A DNA stretch of 64,000 nt from positions 48,006,291-48,070,290 of the forward strand of contig OX419755.1 of assembly GCA_948567375.1 (NCBI GenBank), read 5' to 3'. Made by a program: the position numbers and the translations under genes. Source of the stretch: Lunularia cruciata (lineage: Eukaryota > Streptophyta > Marchantiopsida > Lunulariales > Lunulariaceae). The first letter of the stretch is position 1, and the number at the start of each line of letters is the position of its first letter. The notes under the pieces are model-generated. The model had not been told where the DNA came from, ran no database searches, and saw nothing but the letters and a program-made list of their open reading frames with translations. This document shows, one piece after another, positions 23,830 to 34,638 of the stretch.

Positions 23830-24800
23830 GATTAGCACCGGACTAGCTACGGTATTATAGGTCGGTATTTGAGTATAGAGGTACTTGTATGTAGAGAGAT
23901 GAGATTGCTAGGCAAGTCTCTCTACATCATGTGGCACACTTGGCCTATCAATATCCGGAGTTATTACCAATGTCAATTGTCACAAGTTACCAAAAGGCCC
24001 TACCAGTAGACATTTCTTTACTAGGGGCGCATGATCTGGAGAGACATAGGCTTATTCACTTGGTGATTTTTGGATGGCCATGTCAAGGATATATACGTGC
24101 GGGCCGATATTTTTGTCTTTAGGATCTTTATTTTGGTGTGTTTTGGGAGATGTTACGGATACTACTACATCTCCAGGTTCATTAGTCTATTTCTCAAGCT
24201 TACCTTTTGGAGAATGTTCCTTTGATAGGTGATTCTCACACCAGAGTGGTGGCAAGTACACATCAGGTCCATTCTTGGATGGGACTTGCTGTATTGTTAG
24301 ATGCAGCCAAAGTGGGATCACGGGCTCATCGTCTTCATCTTTGGTGGACTAACTTCTTACCCAAAGAGGTTTTACAACATGATTATGATGGGATTCAGCG
24401 ACTTGACCACATCCTTGTTGATGATATCTTGGATGTTGGGCGTCAGTCTTAAACAATGGTAGTGGCTGATAGGTCACTTATGGTAGTGGTGAACCTAGTT
24501 GGACAGTCGAGCCGCATTTCCCACACTCATGAGTTTCCCAGGCTCTCACGCTTTTCAAGAGAGAGGACTTGGACTTGTTTGGAACTCACAATTACAATAG
24601 TTGGTGGAGCCCAACGCTGATGAGAGAGAGCGGGTGATGGGTTTTTGCACCGGTATTACCACTATTCCATCAATGTTAGAGGCATCCAGGCATCAGGTGT
24701 TAGGTCAAGCTATGGACCTAAATTGTTTGACTTGGATTATGAGCCTTGGCTTGGCAGAGCAACGTAGGATGCACTTGATAGGCATCACCACTCAGACATT
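23830..24800 (+). pseudogene. C5-cytosine DNA methyltransferase-like region, family C copy 2
   Basis: Motif IV reads LVIFGWPCQGYIRAGRY (about 24060-24110). Motif VI reads LLENVPLIGDSHTRVV (about 24205-24250). The DNMT3-like block is SRAHRLHLWWTNFLP (24314-24360). Late motifs are MGFCTGITTIP (24637-24669) and LGQAMDLNCLTWIMS (24697-24741). The motif I area (about 23835) is less clear than in copy 1. Two independent copies keeping the same ordered motifs at the same place between protease and reverse transcriptase argues that the module belongs to the family. This copy is broken. Confidence 0.83.
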
Positions 24801-24829
24801 TGTGAGCCTTGTGCCTATCAAGACAATTC

Positions 24830-25083
24830 AGGCACATGTTGGGGGCAATGGACCAAGTGGACATGGTATTCTTGGGACACAACTAGTAGCTATTAGGGAG
24901 AGTGGTCTACTTGGAGTCCATCCATGTGAGTGTGGGCTACTTGGATTACATCCTTGCTCCACTTGGGATGCAGCTAGAGGACGTGTGGAGCTTGCAGCCA
25001 AAGTGGAGGGACTTTTTCACATAGAGGTTGGGACCTATAGTGGTCGGGAGTATGACACTATTGCTCCCAAGGGCCTAGTGTAG
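24830..25083 (+). pseudogene. unrecognised linker, family C copy 2
   Basis: Counterpart of 10800-11100 in copy 1, with the same GPSGHGI, RESGLLGVHP and FHIEVG blocks and no recognised domain. Confidence 0.55.
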
Positions 25084-25300
25084 CAGCCAATCAGTCCATC
25101 TTCCACTCTTATGATAGTTATACAGGATACTTGGAAGCCAGATCTTGGACCCAAGCTTACTGGAGAGGAAAGACGGGGGGTTTGGAGGTTCTTGAGGAGC
25201 CACACAAGTTGTTTTGCCTTCAATATGAAGGATTTGGGTGCTCTGAAGGAACCTGGTATACAAATTGAGTAGACTAGCAATACACCAGTTTTCTGACATC

Positions 25301-25337
25301 CTATATCACTATATCACTTATTGATATAGTGATATAG
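25301..25337. repeat. perfect 16-bp hairpin inside family C copy 2
   Basis: CTATATCACTATATCA (25301-25316) and its exact reverse complement (25322-25337) surround a 5-nt loop. It lies just before the reverse transcriptase region. Copy 1 has no such palindrome at the matching place, so it arose in this copy. Confidence 0.8.
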
Positions 25338-25339
25338 AG

Positions 25340-26060
25340 AGGACATTGATTCTGAGCCAGAGTAGTGACCTTTTTGAGGCTGGTTTGGTAGAGATCTCAC
25401 ATGGAGAGTATGCATCAACAACAATGATGCCAGCCAAGAAGGATATGCATGGTAACTACACAAATAGGCAGATATGTAGAGATTACCGTCCTATTAATCG
25501 GTAGACCAGGGCTGATTGGTATGCCATGCCTACATTAGAGGAGATTTTTCATGCAATTGGGTATGCAAAGCTCTTTAGTACTTTGGATCTTCAAGTGGGA
25601 TATCATCAGTTGCCAATCAAGGAGGAGGATAAGTCCAAGACAACATTCTAGGCTATTGATCCTCACGGCAAGGATGTGTTATCTCAGTGGAGGTTCTTAT
25701 TGTTTGGGTTAAAGAACGCTCTTGTTGATTTCTAGAGGGTCATGGGTAGGATGTTAGTTGGATTGGATTTTGCTCAGTGCTATATTGATGACATTTTGGT
25801 CTATAGAAGTACTATGGAGGAGCATGAGAGATAGTTGTTGGAGGTGTTTGAGAGGTTGAGATCTCATGGACTCAAATTACATCTTGGGAAGTGTAGGTTC
25901 TTCCACAAGCAGGTTGAGTATTTGGGTCACACTATCTACCCCGGAGGACTTGGTGTTCAACAGACCAAGGTGGAGGCTATTGCATGTATTCCATGGCCTA
26001 CGGATGTGAGCAAAGTGTGAGCATTTCTTAGGTTGGCAAACTTTTATCGCAGCTATGTTA
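25340..26060 (+). pseudogene. reverse transcriptase, family C copy 2
   Basis: Shows ADWYAMPTLEEIFHAIG and YAKLFSTLDLQVGYHQLPI-type early motifs (25513-25620), the catalytic YIDDILVY (about 25782-25805), and LHLGKCRFFHKQVEYLGHTI-type sequence (25877-25935). The region is broken. Confidence 0.85.
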
Positions 26061-26099
26061 GGGGATTTAGTGTTATTGCCAAGGCCTTGACAAGCTGAC

Positions 26100-26610
26100 C
26101 AAGCTTACATAGGAGTGGTGTTGGGGAGATGAGCAGGAGAGAGCTTTTGTAGAGCTCAAGGAAAGGTTGACATTTGCTCTTATTTTGAGGAGACCGATCA
26201 AAGAACAACCATTTCAGGTTCATACTGATTAGAGTATGTTGAGACTTGGAGCGGTGCTCATCCAACATGATGATGAAGAGAAGGAGTTTGTGGTGGCCTA
26301 TGCTAGTCGCTCCAACAATTCAGCGGAGGAAAAGTATAGTTCAAATGAGGGAGAGTGCTTGGCAGTAGTTTGGGAATAACACGTTTCCAATGTTACCTAT
26401 TTGGTAATCCTTTCACTCTCATCACTGATCATTAACCACTGAAGTGGTTGATGGATTCCAACAAGCTTTCAAGGAAGCTTGCACGATGGGCTCTAAGTTT
26501 ACAAGAGTATGATTTCATGGTTGTTCATAGATGTGGAGTGGTGAATTTTGATGCATATGGGTTGAGTAGAAACTCATGTCCCAACCAATAGGATCAGACC
26601 AAAGCACATT
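26100..26610 (+). pseudogene. RNase H region, family C copy 2
   Basis: [20 protein letters not shown]-type sequence (26280-26340) and the LARWALSLQEYDFMVVHR block (26473-26530) match copy 1. The region is broken. Confidence 0.82.
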
Positions 26611-26929
26611 GGCATGGTGAGATAGATGAGGAGATGGTGCTAGGTTGACATGCATTTACCTTTCTATGTATATTTTTTGAGGCTTTGGTGGTATCTCTCT
26701 CAGCGCATATAGGAGGAGTTATTGAGGTCATAGACCCCAAGAGTGAAGATATTGGCACAATTCAACGAGACATTCATGATGATGTCTTAGTGATAGACTA
26801 TCTTTGCATTGGTGTTGTGGGTGGCATAGTTGGCGCCAAGGAGAGAGACCGTGTTCTTCAATGAGCCAAACGGTTTAGATTGGAGGGCAAACACCTTTTG
26901 CATGTATAGGAGGATAGTAGAGTGTGAGT

Positions 26930-27860
26930 AGTACTATTTCCATCTTAGAGACCATACTTGGTCCGTCATGCTCATGAGGAGCTAGGACATTTTGGAGTAA
27001 AGCATACATACAACTTACTCCAGAGTCATTATTGGTAGTGTGGTATGCAAACCAAGGTACAACAATTTGTTGCCAGATGTGTGGTTTGTGACCAAGCTAG
27101 AGCATCATTCAATGCTCCTACACCACAATTACACCCATTACCTATCATAGGATTGGGTTATTGTTGGAGTTTGGACTTTGTTGGACCTTTACTTTTGACT
27201 GTGAGACATCATTGGTATGTCTTGGTGATGGTGGAGCACTTCTCCAAGTGGATTGAGTTGGTGGCACTTCCTGACAAGTCTAGTGAAGGGACAACTTACT
27301 TGTTCTTGGATTGAGTTCTTAGTCATTTTGGTGCACCAGTTGAGGTTTTGACTGATCAAGGTACAAAGTTCTTGGGTGAATTTCAGGTCTTATGTGACAA
27401 GGCTTTGATTGATCACCATACTACCTCCCAAGATCACCCTGCGGCAAATGGTTTAGCAGAGAGAGTGGTTCAGATAGTGAAGAGAGGATTGCAAAAGTAT
27501 GGTTTGCAGAGAGGCCACTTGGGAGATTGGGATCTCTAGTTACCTTGGTTGGCCATGGGCTATCGGTTCAGCCGGCAAGCCTCCTTAGCATCCTTCTCTC
27601 CATACTTTCTACTCTATGGACAAGATCCAGATTTACTTGCAGCCATTTGTCAAGATGCTACTGTAGTCTTGGACTTGGATGACCCAAATGTATAGATGAG
27701 CGCATGTTCTCAACGTGCAGAGATCTTTTGGAGATTGATGTCGATGGCCTTTGAGAACTTGGTGATTGCTCAACATAGAGATACTTTATGCTATGCTACC
27801 ATTCAAGGAGGAGGTTATAGACCCTTGATCCATCAATTTCATCCATGAGACTATATATAT
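26930..27860 (+). pseudogene. integrase, family C copy 2
   Basis: The zinc-binding HAHEELGHFGVKHTY and CVVCDQARASFNAP parts (26965-27120) lead into core motifs LDFVGPLLL, VLVMVEHFSKWIEL, LTDQGTKFLGEF and HPAANGLAERVVQ (27170-27480). The region is broken. Confidence 0.85.
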
Positions 27861-28059
27861 CTACAGCAGACAACACGGACGACACTTGATGTTTTGATAG
27901 GCCACTCTATCTTGAGAGTGAATGAGGTTTTGCTATTTAGAGTCCTTGTGTTAGAAGGACGTGATGGTGTTGTTTGGAAAGATCATGTGCACAATTGTGT
28001 GCCATGCCACCTCCCAAACATTGATGGTACTATGGACCCAAGCTTGGCACTTGTACGTG

Positions 28060-28208
28060 CAGGCTTGAGGTGTATGTTATGTGGCTCTTCTAGTGGAGCT
28101 ACTACTATGTTGGTGTGTGATAGTTGTTTAAGAAGATGGTATATGGTATGTATGACTCCTCCCTTCATGGTGGTTCCTCAAGGATAGTGGTTATGTCCTA
28201 GATGTACT
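28060..28208 (+). pseudogene. PHD finger at the end of pol, family C copy 2
   Basis: CMLC, CDSC, the YMVC block and the final CPRC-type pair repeat the C4HC3 layout of copy 1 with the PPFMVVPQG lead-in. It shares the preceding CVPCHLPNIDGTMDPSLALV stretch with copy 1. The region is broken. Confidence 0.85.
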
Positions 28209-28378
28209 TGACCTATAGCTAGTTCATTCTTTATATGGTATAGATTGCGGATAAGGGACTAACAATGGGGCTCCATAGCACCCGGCCTCTTGATCTTTGC
28301 CCATCATAGGGTATACCATATACTTAGAGTTGATGGTTATCTAGAGTTAGAGGGACCTAACCGCCAGCTAGGGGAGCA

Positions 28379-28485
28379 ATTGTGGCACTTTAGAGTTTAT
28401 GTATGACTTATATGTGAGTTGTGCTTATATTGTGTATGATGTTGACAACAATGTATGTTGTGTAGCAATGTATATATGCACAACA
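28379..28485 (+). repeat. inner copy of repeat R, family C copy 2
   Basis: Runs from ATTGTGGCACTTTAGAG to GCACAACA and ends two bases before the 3' LTR. Confidence 0.85.
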
Positions 28486-28487
28486 GT

Positions 28488-28932
28488 TGTCATGCCATTT
28501 ATAGTGCCACATCTAGATTGCTCGGACACTGGAGTTCTAGTGTTAGTAGTTAGATGCATTTTGGCAATTACTCATAGACTACTTTCTGACGGTCAGATTC
28601 TTTGTTTAGGGTATTGACTTCATGGTGGGGCCCACCATCACTTGCACCGTCCGTGCCGTATGGTGTGCCGTTAGCGGGACGATTGGGATGAGACCTAGGT
28701 CAAGATCAAGAGTATACCCTAGAAGTGCAGCTCAAGAGAGCTCACTTCTTTGATGTTGAGCCTTCGAGTTCATGGCTAGAGTGGACAGATTGCCGGCAAG
28801 CGTCACGTAGAGTCTCTTAGCTAGAGTGGGTGTGGCTTGATTGTAATCAGTGCCCAATTGTTGGCAAGTTGTTGAAGATCAGATCAAGTATTGATCTGAG
28901 TTTGATTGATTCGAGTTGTAAATGATCTGATT
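28488..28932 (+). repeat. 3' LTR of family C copy 2
   Basis: Starts TGTCATGCCATTTATAG and matches 19519-19957. The inner end differs over the last few bases, where repeat R begins. Confidence 0.88.
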
Positions 28933-28934
28933 GA

Positions 28935-29040
28935 TTGTGGCACTTTAGAGTTTATGTATGACTTATGTGTGAGTTGTGCTTCTATTGTGTATGATGTTGA
29001 TAGTGATGTATGTTGTGTAGCGATGTATATATGCACAACA
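28935..29040 (+). repeat. outer copy of repeat R, family C copy 2
   Basis: Near-identical to 28379-28485 and to both R copies of family C copy 1. It ends GCACAACA, after which similarity stops. Confidence 0.85.
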
Positions 29041-30814
29041 ATGCCTTTGAGTATCCAACAATTAAATATTTGATCTCCTTTTCCTAGTTTAATCTCTTGT
29101 CCTAACCAAACCATTTTGGTAATTGATAACTCTAACTTACTTATATTAAACTTACCTAGTTGTAACTATCACGTAACCAACAAAAAGACCTAATGTACCT
29201 AATATACATCCTAAGAATGATATAGATCCATAACCAATAAATTTGAAGTCCATATTGATCAAATGAAGTATTTTCCATCCTAACTCAATTTGATATAATC
29301 ATTACAAATATTTTTCCAATTTTCCATCCTAACTTAAATTGATCTGATAATTAAAGAGATTTTTCCAATGGAAACACAAATTTATAAATCAAAAAATTCT
29401 ATAAATCTTTCCAATTTCCATTCCACTTTAAAGAAATTTGGAGGAATATAATTATATTATATACAATAAAAGAAAAAAGAGATTGAATTTCTCAATGTTT
29501 TTTCTCTTGAATTTAAATCTTTATATTTATTTGTAATCATTTATTCAATAAGTTATTAACAAACAAGTGTTTCTTCTACATTTGTCATTTTCAATTTAAC
29601 GTCATATCATAAGTAGATCAACTTCAATTTCTTGTTTTTTCTAAGATTCTTGGTTTTTTGCTTTAGAAATGTAAGATCCAAAGCAAAAAGTTCAAGATAT
29701 TGCCTTATGTATGCATTGATGAGATATAATCAATTGAGATAAAAATGCATTGTTCTTGTTGATTTGGAGGAAATGCAAGGCATGTATGCTAGGTTGTGAA
29801 ATAGATTTTGAGGATTTATTCATTTGGAAGTTTTATTTAAAGATTTAAAAAATGAAATATATGTTTAATTGGGAAGATATATTTTATATTATAAAAGGCA
29901 TAATAGAGGGGTTGAAATTAGAAAACTTCATATACCTATATCATTTCATATAAAAAATGTATACTTGTACTATATAAAGTGGAGATGAAGCTTCACAAAT
30001 CCAAATTCCTTTTCATGTTCAATGGGATATGGAAATATTTATATGTAAAAGAATGTGCATAAAATATACATATCCCTCCTTAGTAGGCTAATTCTCATTT
30101 TCATTGAAAACCTGATACAATGTGGCACAAAATGCCACTTAGCATTACATACTCAAAGCACAAAAAGCACATACAAAAAAGGTGCAAACTATAATGTTAT
30201 GTTTGTTTACTTTTCTTTATCATTGTATATTATATTTTAACTTATATACAGTTTTGACTTTCTTGAATGTTTCCCTTAATGTATGCTTAGATCTTTTTTA
30301 CACTAAGATAGATTAGGAAGGTAAAATTATGTAAAAAGATCATAATTAACAAGAAAATTTCCATATATAGCATTTACTAAGAAACAAGCCTATAGTTGAG
30401 TCAAGACTTAAAATACAACATTTTGTTATCTTCAAAATTTAAAGTGCATTCCTTTTGATTTTGGTTTGTCTCTTCTCTTATATCTTCCCCTTTCCTCCTC
30501 TTAGATTTTAGGTTCTAGATTATAGTCCAAGCATTATAACAACAAATTCAACATTGCATTTGAACTTTGGAGATCCATATCCAACTAAAACAAGTAGCAC
30601 AAGGCAAGTTTTAAGAAGAAGAAGATTGTGCATTTCCTTTAAGCCAAATCATTTGATGAGAAGACAATTGCAAGCAATGTGTAGAAGTTTTGCTTACATA
30701 TGGGTAATATATCCACATTACTATATATAAGATGATGATCACCAACAAATTATTGTACAAACTAGATAAAATATATTGTAAAATCTTGATTGAGTATTCA
30801 TAAAGCAATTATCT
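29041..30814. other. AT-rich intergenic DNA, nothing recognised
   Basis: Very AT-rich with no credible open frame and no match to the transposon families in the window. It separates family C copy 2 from family B. Confidence 0.5.
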
Positions 30815-31260
30815 TGTAATAATATGGAGTTAGCAGATGAGTTTGGAAAGTCTAATGAGTATTAAAAGAAGCCAATCATAGCTAAGAATTCTAAGAATAT
30901 TCTAGAAGCATCTTGGAAGCTTATTGGTAGAATGTCTTAGAAGCACATAGGAAGTTTCTTGGTGAGAAGCTTCTAAGCACCTTTCAAGGATTGGGTAACT
31001 TTCACACCAAGTTAATGGCTAGCTTTGCTTGTTTGCAAAGTAGGCAACTTCAAGAAGGAAGCTTCCTTGAAAGCGTTACTTGTAGCTTAGCTTGCACTCC
31101 AAGAAAACAACTTGACATAAAAACTTTTCAAGAGCCTTGTATTGCTTCCTATAAATACCAAAGCCCAAGCTCATGCTAGGCATTTGGAATTTCCTTCACT
31201 TGAGTGTTTCCAATGTGCTTTCTATTTTTATCTTCCATTCTACTATTTCTCTCTTTTACA
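30815..31260 (+). repeat. 5' LTR of family B
   Basis: Begins TGTAATAATATGGAG and ends CTCTTTTACA. Pairs with 39696-40151. The next bases, TGGTATTAAAG from 31262, resemble the tRNA-Met primer site (9 of 12 positions). A TATAAATACC box near 31151 could be the LTR promoter. Confidence 0.88.
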
Positions 31261-31269
31261 TTGGTATTA

Positions 31270-32440
31270 AAGTATGAATGAGATGGATGGAATCAATGAA
31301 CCACCAAATCTATTTCCTCTAAACCATTGGGATTCCCGTATCCATATACTACCAAAGTATCATTTCATGCTTTGGGCAGAATTTTTTAACTATGATCTCC
31401 TCATTTGATGAACCATTGATCCTTCCAATTGTAATTTATAAGGAATGTTGTGTGTGTGTGTGTGTTGTATCTATGTGTTAACTTAGATAATTGTAAGTAT
31501 ATAGTTGGTAGAATAACATTCATGGTAACAATGCCCAAAATTATCATTACTGTGTAGTAATAGACCAAACACCTTACTTGATTTTTGGAAGAGATAGGTA
31601 ATGAAAGTCAATGACAAGAGTATGTAAAGAGAAAAGCATTTTGAGAAAAAGAAGAGCAAGTCTGATTTTTTAAGTTAAAGGTATTTGATATCAAGAATCT
31701 ATTGGGTGCAATGGATAATTTTTTATTTGATTACAAATGTTTTTAAAGTCACAAATCTTTTGGATGAATGGAGATAGATTCCTTTGGCTTTGCGCCAATC
31801 AAATGAGTGGCCAAGCTATGGTGGTGATTTTGGGTGGAGCAAGATCAATGACAATTTCTTGCTCCAATCTTGACATGGGAAAAATTTAGAGAGCAATAAT
31901 CAAGAGATTCCAAGTGGTGAATGTTGTACAAGCTACAAAAGACAAATTGGTAAAATTGAAGCAAATTGGTTTTTTGAGGATCTACATCTCATAGTTCCCA
32001 AACACCATAATGTCAATTCTATAAATGCTAGAAGGTGAAGCTCTATATAGATCTATGAGGGGCTTAAAATCACACTTCAAATTGGAAATAACAATGTACA
32101 AGCCCAAACACTTGAAAGAAGACATGCAATTGGTTGAGCATTTTGATTCTTTGGTTGCCATAACTTGATCTTGACCTAGACCTTCATATAACTTGCAAAC
32201 ACACCACAAACAAGTGGAAGAGCTAGCAACAATGGAGATTGATGCCATCTAATAGAGATCATTTGGCACTATAGATAAAGAAAGCCAAAATGGTGGTTGT
32301 CTCTATTGTTGCCAAATTGGACATTGCATTGCAAAATATCCAACTAGGAATGGAAAATCCCGACCAATTGCCCAAATGGAAATTGTGGAATGTAATGATT
32401 AAGGAAATGAAGAATCACAATAGAAGATATTGAGCCACTT
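31270..32440 (+). pseudogene. gag remnant of family B
   Basis: Starts near a MNEMDGINEPP-like frame (31275) and ends with a zinc-knuckle-like block reading CLYCCQIGHCIAKYP (about 32299-32345). A (TG)n run lies at 31449-31465. The region is broken. Confidence 0.6.
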
Positions 32441-32442
32441 AT

Positions 32443-33180
32443 TGTAATACTCCAAGGACAAGAGAAGAGAGAAAACACAGATTGCACACTCAAACATTCG
32501 TTGCCCCAAGGGAGCACCTTCTCTTTATTATATAGACAAAGAGGATCTCCTCCAAGGAAGCTCCACCATAGGATTAGGGACACAAATAGTTGACATGTCA
32601 GCAAGCTCCACCCTTGGATTACCTACTTGGATGGGTGACTTGCCTGGTCTAGGTCCTATCTGGTTGGTCAAACGAGCTTTGACCAGAGGGAATCTTTTAG
32701 GGAATCTTCCTGTAGGAATCTCAAAATCACATGAGTAAGGTACCGTTGGAAAGCTCTCGACAAGACAAACCAAGGGGGAGGGAAGGCCAACCTCTCCTCT
32801 GTTGGGGGGGGGGAATCTGCACATTTTCGAGGCCTAATTCATTTGTTTAGGCCTCCAAAATTGCCTTCAAAGATTTCAGGCATATTTCGGTTCCTACTCT
32901 ATTAGTAGAAGTCCTCTTTTGGTGATACCTATTTCTGATCTATTTAGTCCATCATGTGTAACATCCTTGATGTTACCAAACCAATTCTCACCTTTAAATC
33001 ATATGTCTAGCTATTGGTTCTAAGGTTCTCAAGTCTATTTCGGTTTCTGCCCTATTAGTAGAAGTACTCTTTTGGTGATACTTCTATCTGATCTATTTTG
33101 ACCATCATGTATAACATCATTCTAGATGTTAACAAACCAAATTTCACATCTAGATCATATGGCTAACCCTTGGTATTACA
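32443..33180 (-). mobile_element. solo LTR of family A with perfect target duplication
   Basis: 738 bp. Reads TGTAATACTCC at the left end and TGGTATTACA at the right end, the reverse complement of the family A LTR. CTTAT precedes (32438-32442) and follows (33181-33185) it. It inserted into family B after gag. Confidence 0.93.
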
Positions 33181-33185
33181 CTTAT

Positions 33186-34636
33186 TGGGAACCTTATTAT
33201 TTCCAAGGGGATTGAAGGTGTGACTTATTCAAGTTTAATTCACTTTCAAGGTATAATATCTCATAGTGGTTGTAGGATTTGGTTGATTTTGGAAATTTGG
33301 AGAATTGTATGTCTATGCAATGAGAAAAGGAATTACATACTCTTATCAAGCAGACATTGGGTAGCACATGATGATGGCAGATGGTAAAAAGAGTTTTGCA
33401 TTCTATACTACATATCTTATTGTATTCAAGATTGGGAGTGAGTATTAGAAATGTATGAGATTTTATAATAGCTCATCTACACTATGGTATCATTTTAGGT
33501 CTTCCTTGGTTTGAACTTCATAAAGTTTAATTTGATTGTGCTAGAAAATAATACAAGTACAACACCCAAGTAAGAATTATTGATTAGGTTTTTCACCCTT
33601 AAGTAAGATACTTAAAAATAGTTAGTTCCAAGATAAGAAATTGTCAAGATAACAACTAAAGAATAAAATTTGGAGGAAGATCTTCATATTTTTTAAGTAT
33701 GGATAAACAAATCACACAAGAAGAATCTGATGAAGACAAGAAGTCTCACCAAGCAATGGCTGATCAAATAGTTCAAGAGTTTGTATATGTGCTTTTGGAT
33801 GATCTTCCAAAGGTGTAACTCTTTGATTGCAATATGTCCTTCAAGATGAAGTTGTTACAAAGTAGCACACCAATGAGTAGACCAATATATTGGCTCTCGC
33901 CAAAGGATTTAGAAGAGCTTCCAACAACAATAATTGAGTTTTTGGAGAAAGATTTCATACAAAGTAATATATCCTTGTGTGGAACAACTATTCTATTTGT
34001 ACCAAAGAAGGATGGAAGACTTTGCTTCTATATTTACTAATTTGGTCTCAATAAATAACTACAAAAATATGTACCACTTGCCTCAAATTGATGACTTATT
34101 AGATCAATTTAGTGGATCTTGATACTTCTCAAAGTTGGATCTTCAAAGCAATCTTATTGTTAGATTCCAATTATTGAAAAAGATGTAAAGAAGGTTGCCT
34201 TTTGTACAAGGTATGGGCATTTCAAATAGAAAGTTTTACCTTTTGGGCACACTAATGCTCTTGTAGTTTTCATGGATAAAATGCATTGGATGTTAGTTAT
34301 TCTATTGGATTGATATGTGGTAGTGTTCTTAGATGACATTTGATTTATAATAAGATAGAGGCATAACACAACAACCACATCCAAGAAAACTTGAGAAGAC
34401 TATGCAAATGGAATATCTACTACAAGAAGTCCAAGTGTACCTTTTTGCAAAAGGAAGTTACCTTCTTGGTCCATAAGGTTTTAGCATAAAAGATCAAGAT
34501 GGAAGAGGATAAAATCAAGGCCATTACCAATAGGCCTACTCCTCAGGATATTATGAAAGTTTGGAGATGCAATGGATTAGTAAGTTTTTACAAATAGTTG
34601 ATCCATTATTTTGCTCATGTAGCTACACCATTGAAG
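33186..34636 (+). pseudogene. protease and reverse transcriptase of family B
   Basis: YGIILGLPWFELHKV (about 33484-33528) is the end of a gypsy protease. Then come PTTIIEFLEKDFIQSN (33919-33966), FVPKKDGRL (33997-34023), YHLPQIDDLLDQFSGS (34073-34120) and a catalytic-box-like FLDDI (about 34328). The frame is cut by the pogo-like insertion. The region is broken. Confidence 0.75.
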
Positions 34637-34638
34637 TA

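Larger units (their letters stand above)
19519..29040 (+). mobile_element. Ty3/gypsy fossil with DNA methyltransferase and PHD modules, family C copy 2
   Basis: Same layout as copy 1 on the opposite strand: 5' LTR 19519-19957, gag, two zinc knuckles, protease, DNA methyltransferase-like region, reverse transcriptase, RNase H, integrase, PHD finger, repeat R, 3' LTR 28488-28932, repeat R. Nucleotide similarity to copy 1 is high throughout, roughly 85-90 percent by eye. It is broken, with well over ten breaks. Its two LTRs look somewhat more diverged than those of copy 1, so it is probably the older insertion. It faces copy 1 head to head across 2.7 kb. Confidence 0.9.
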
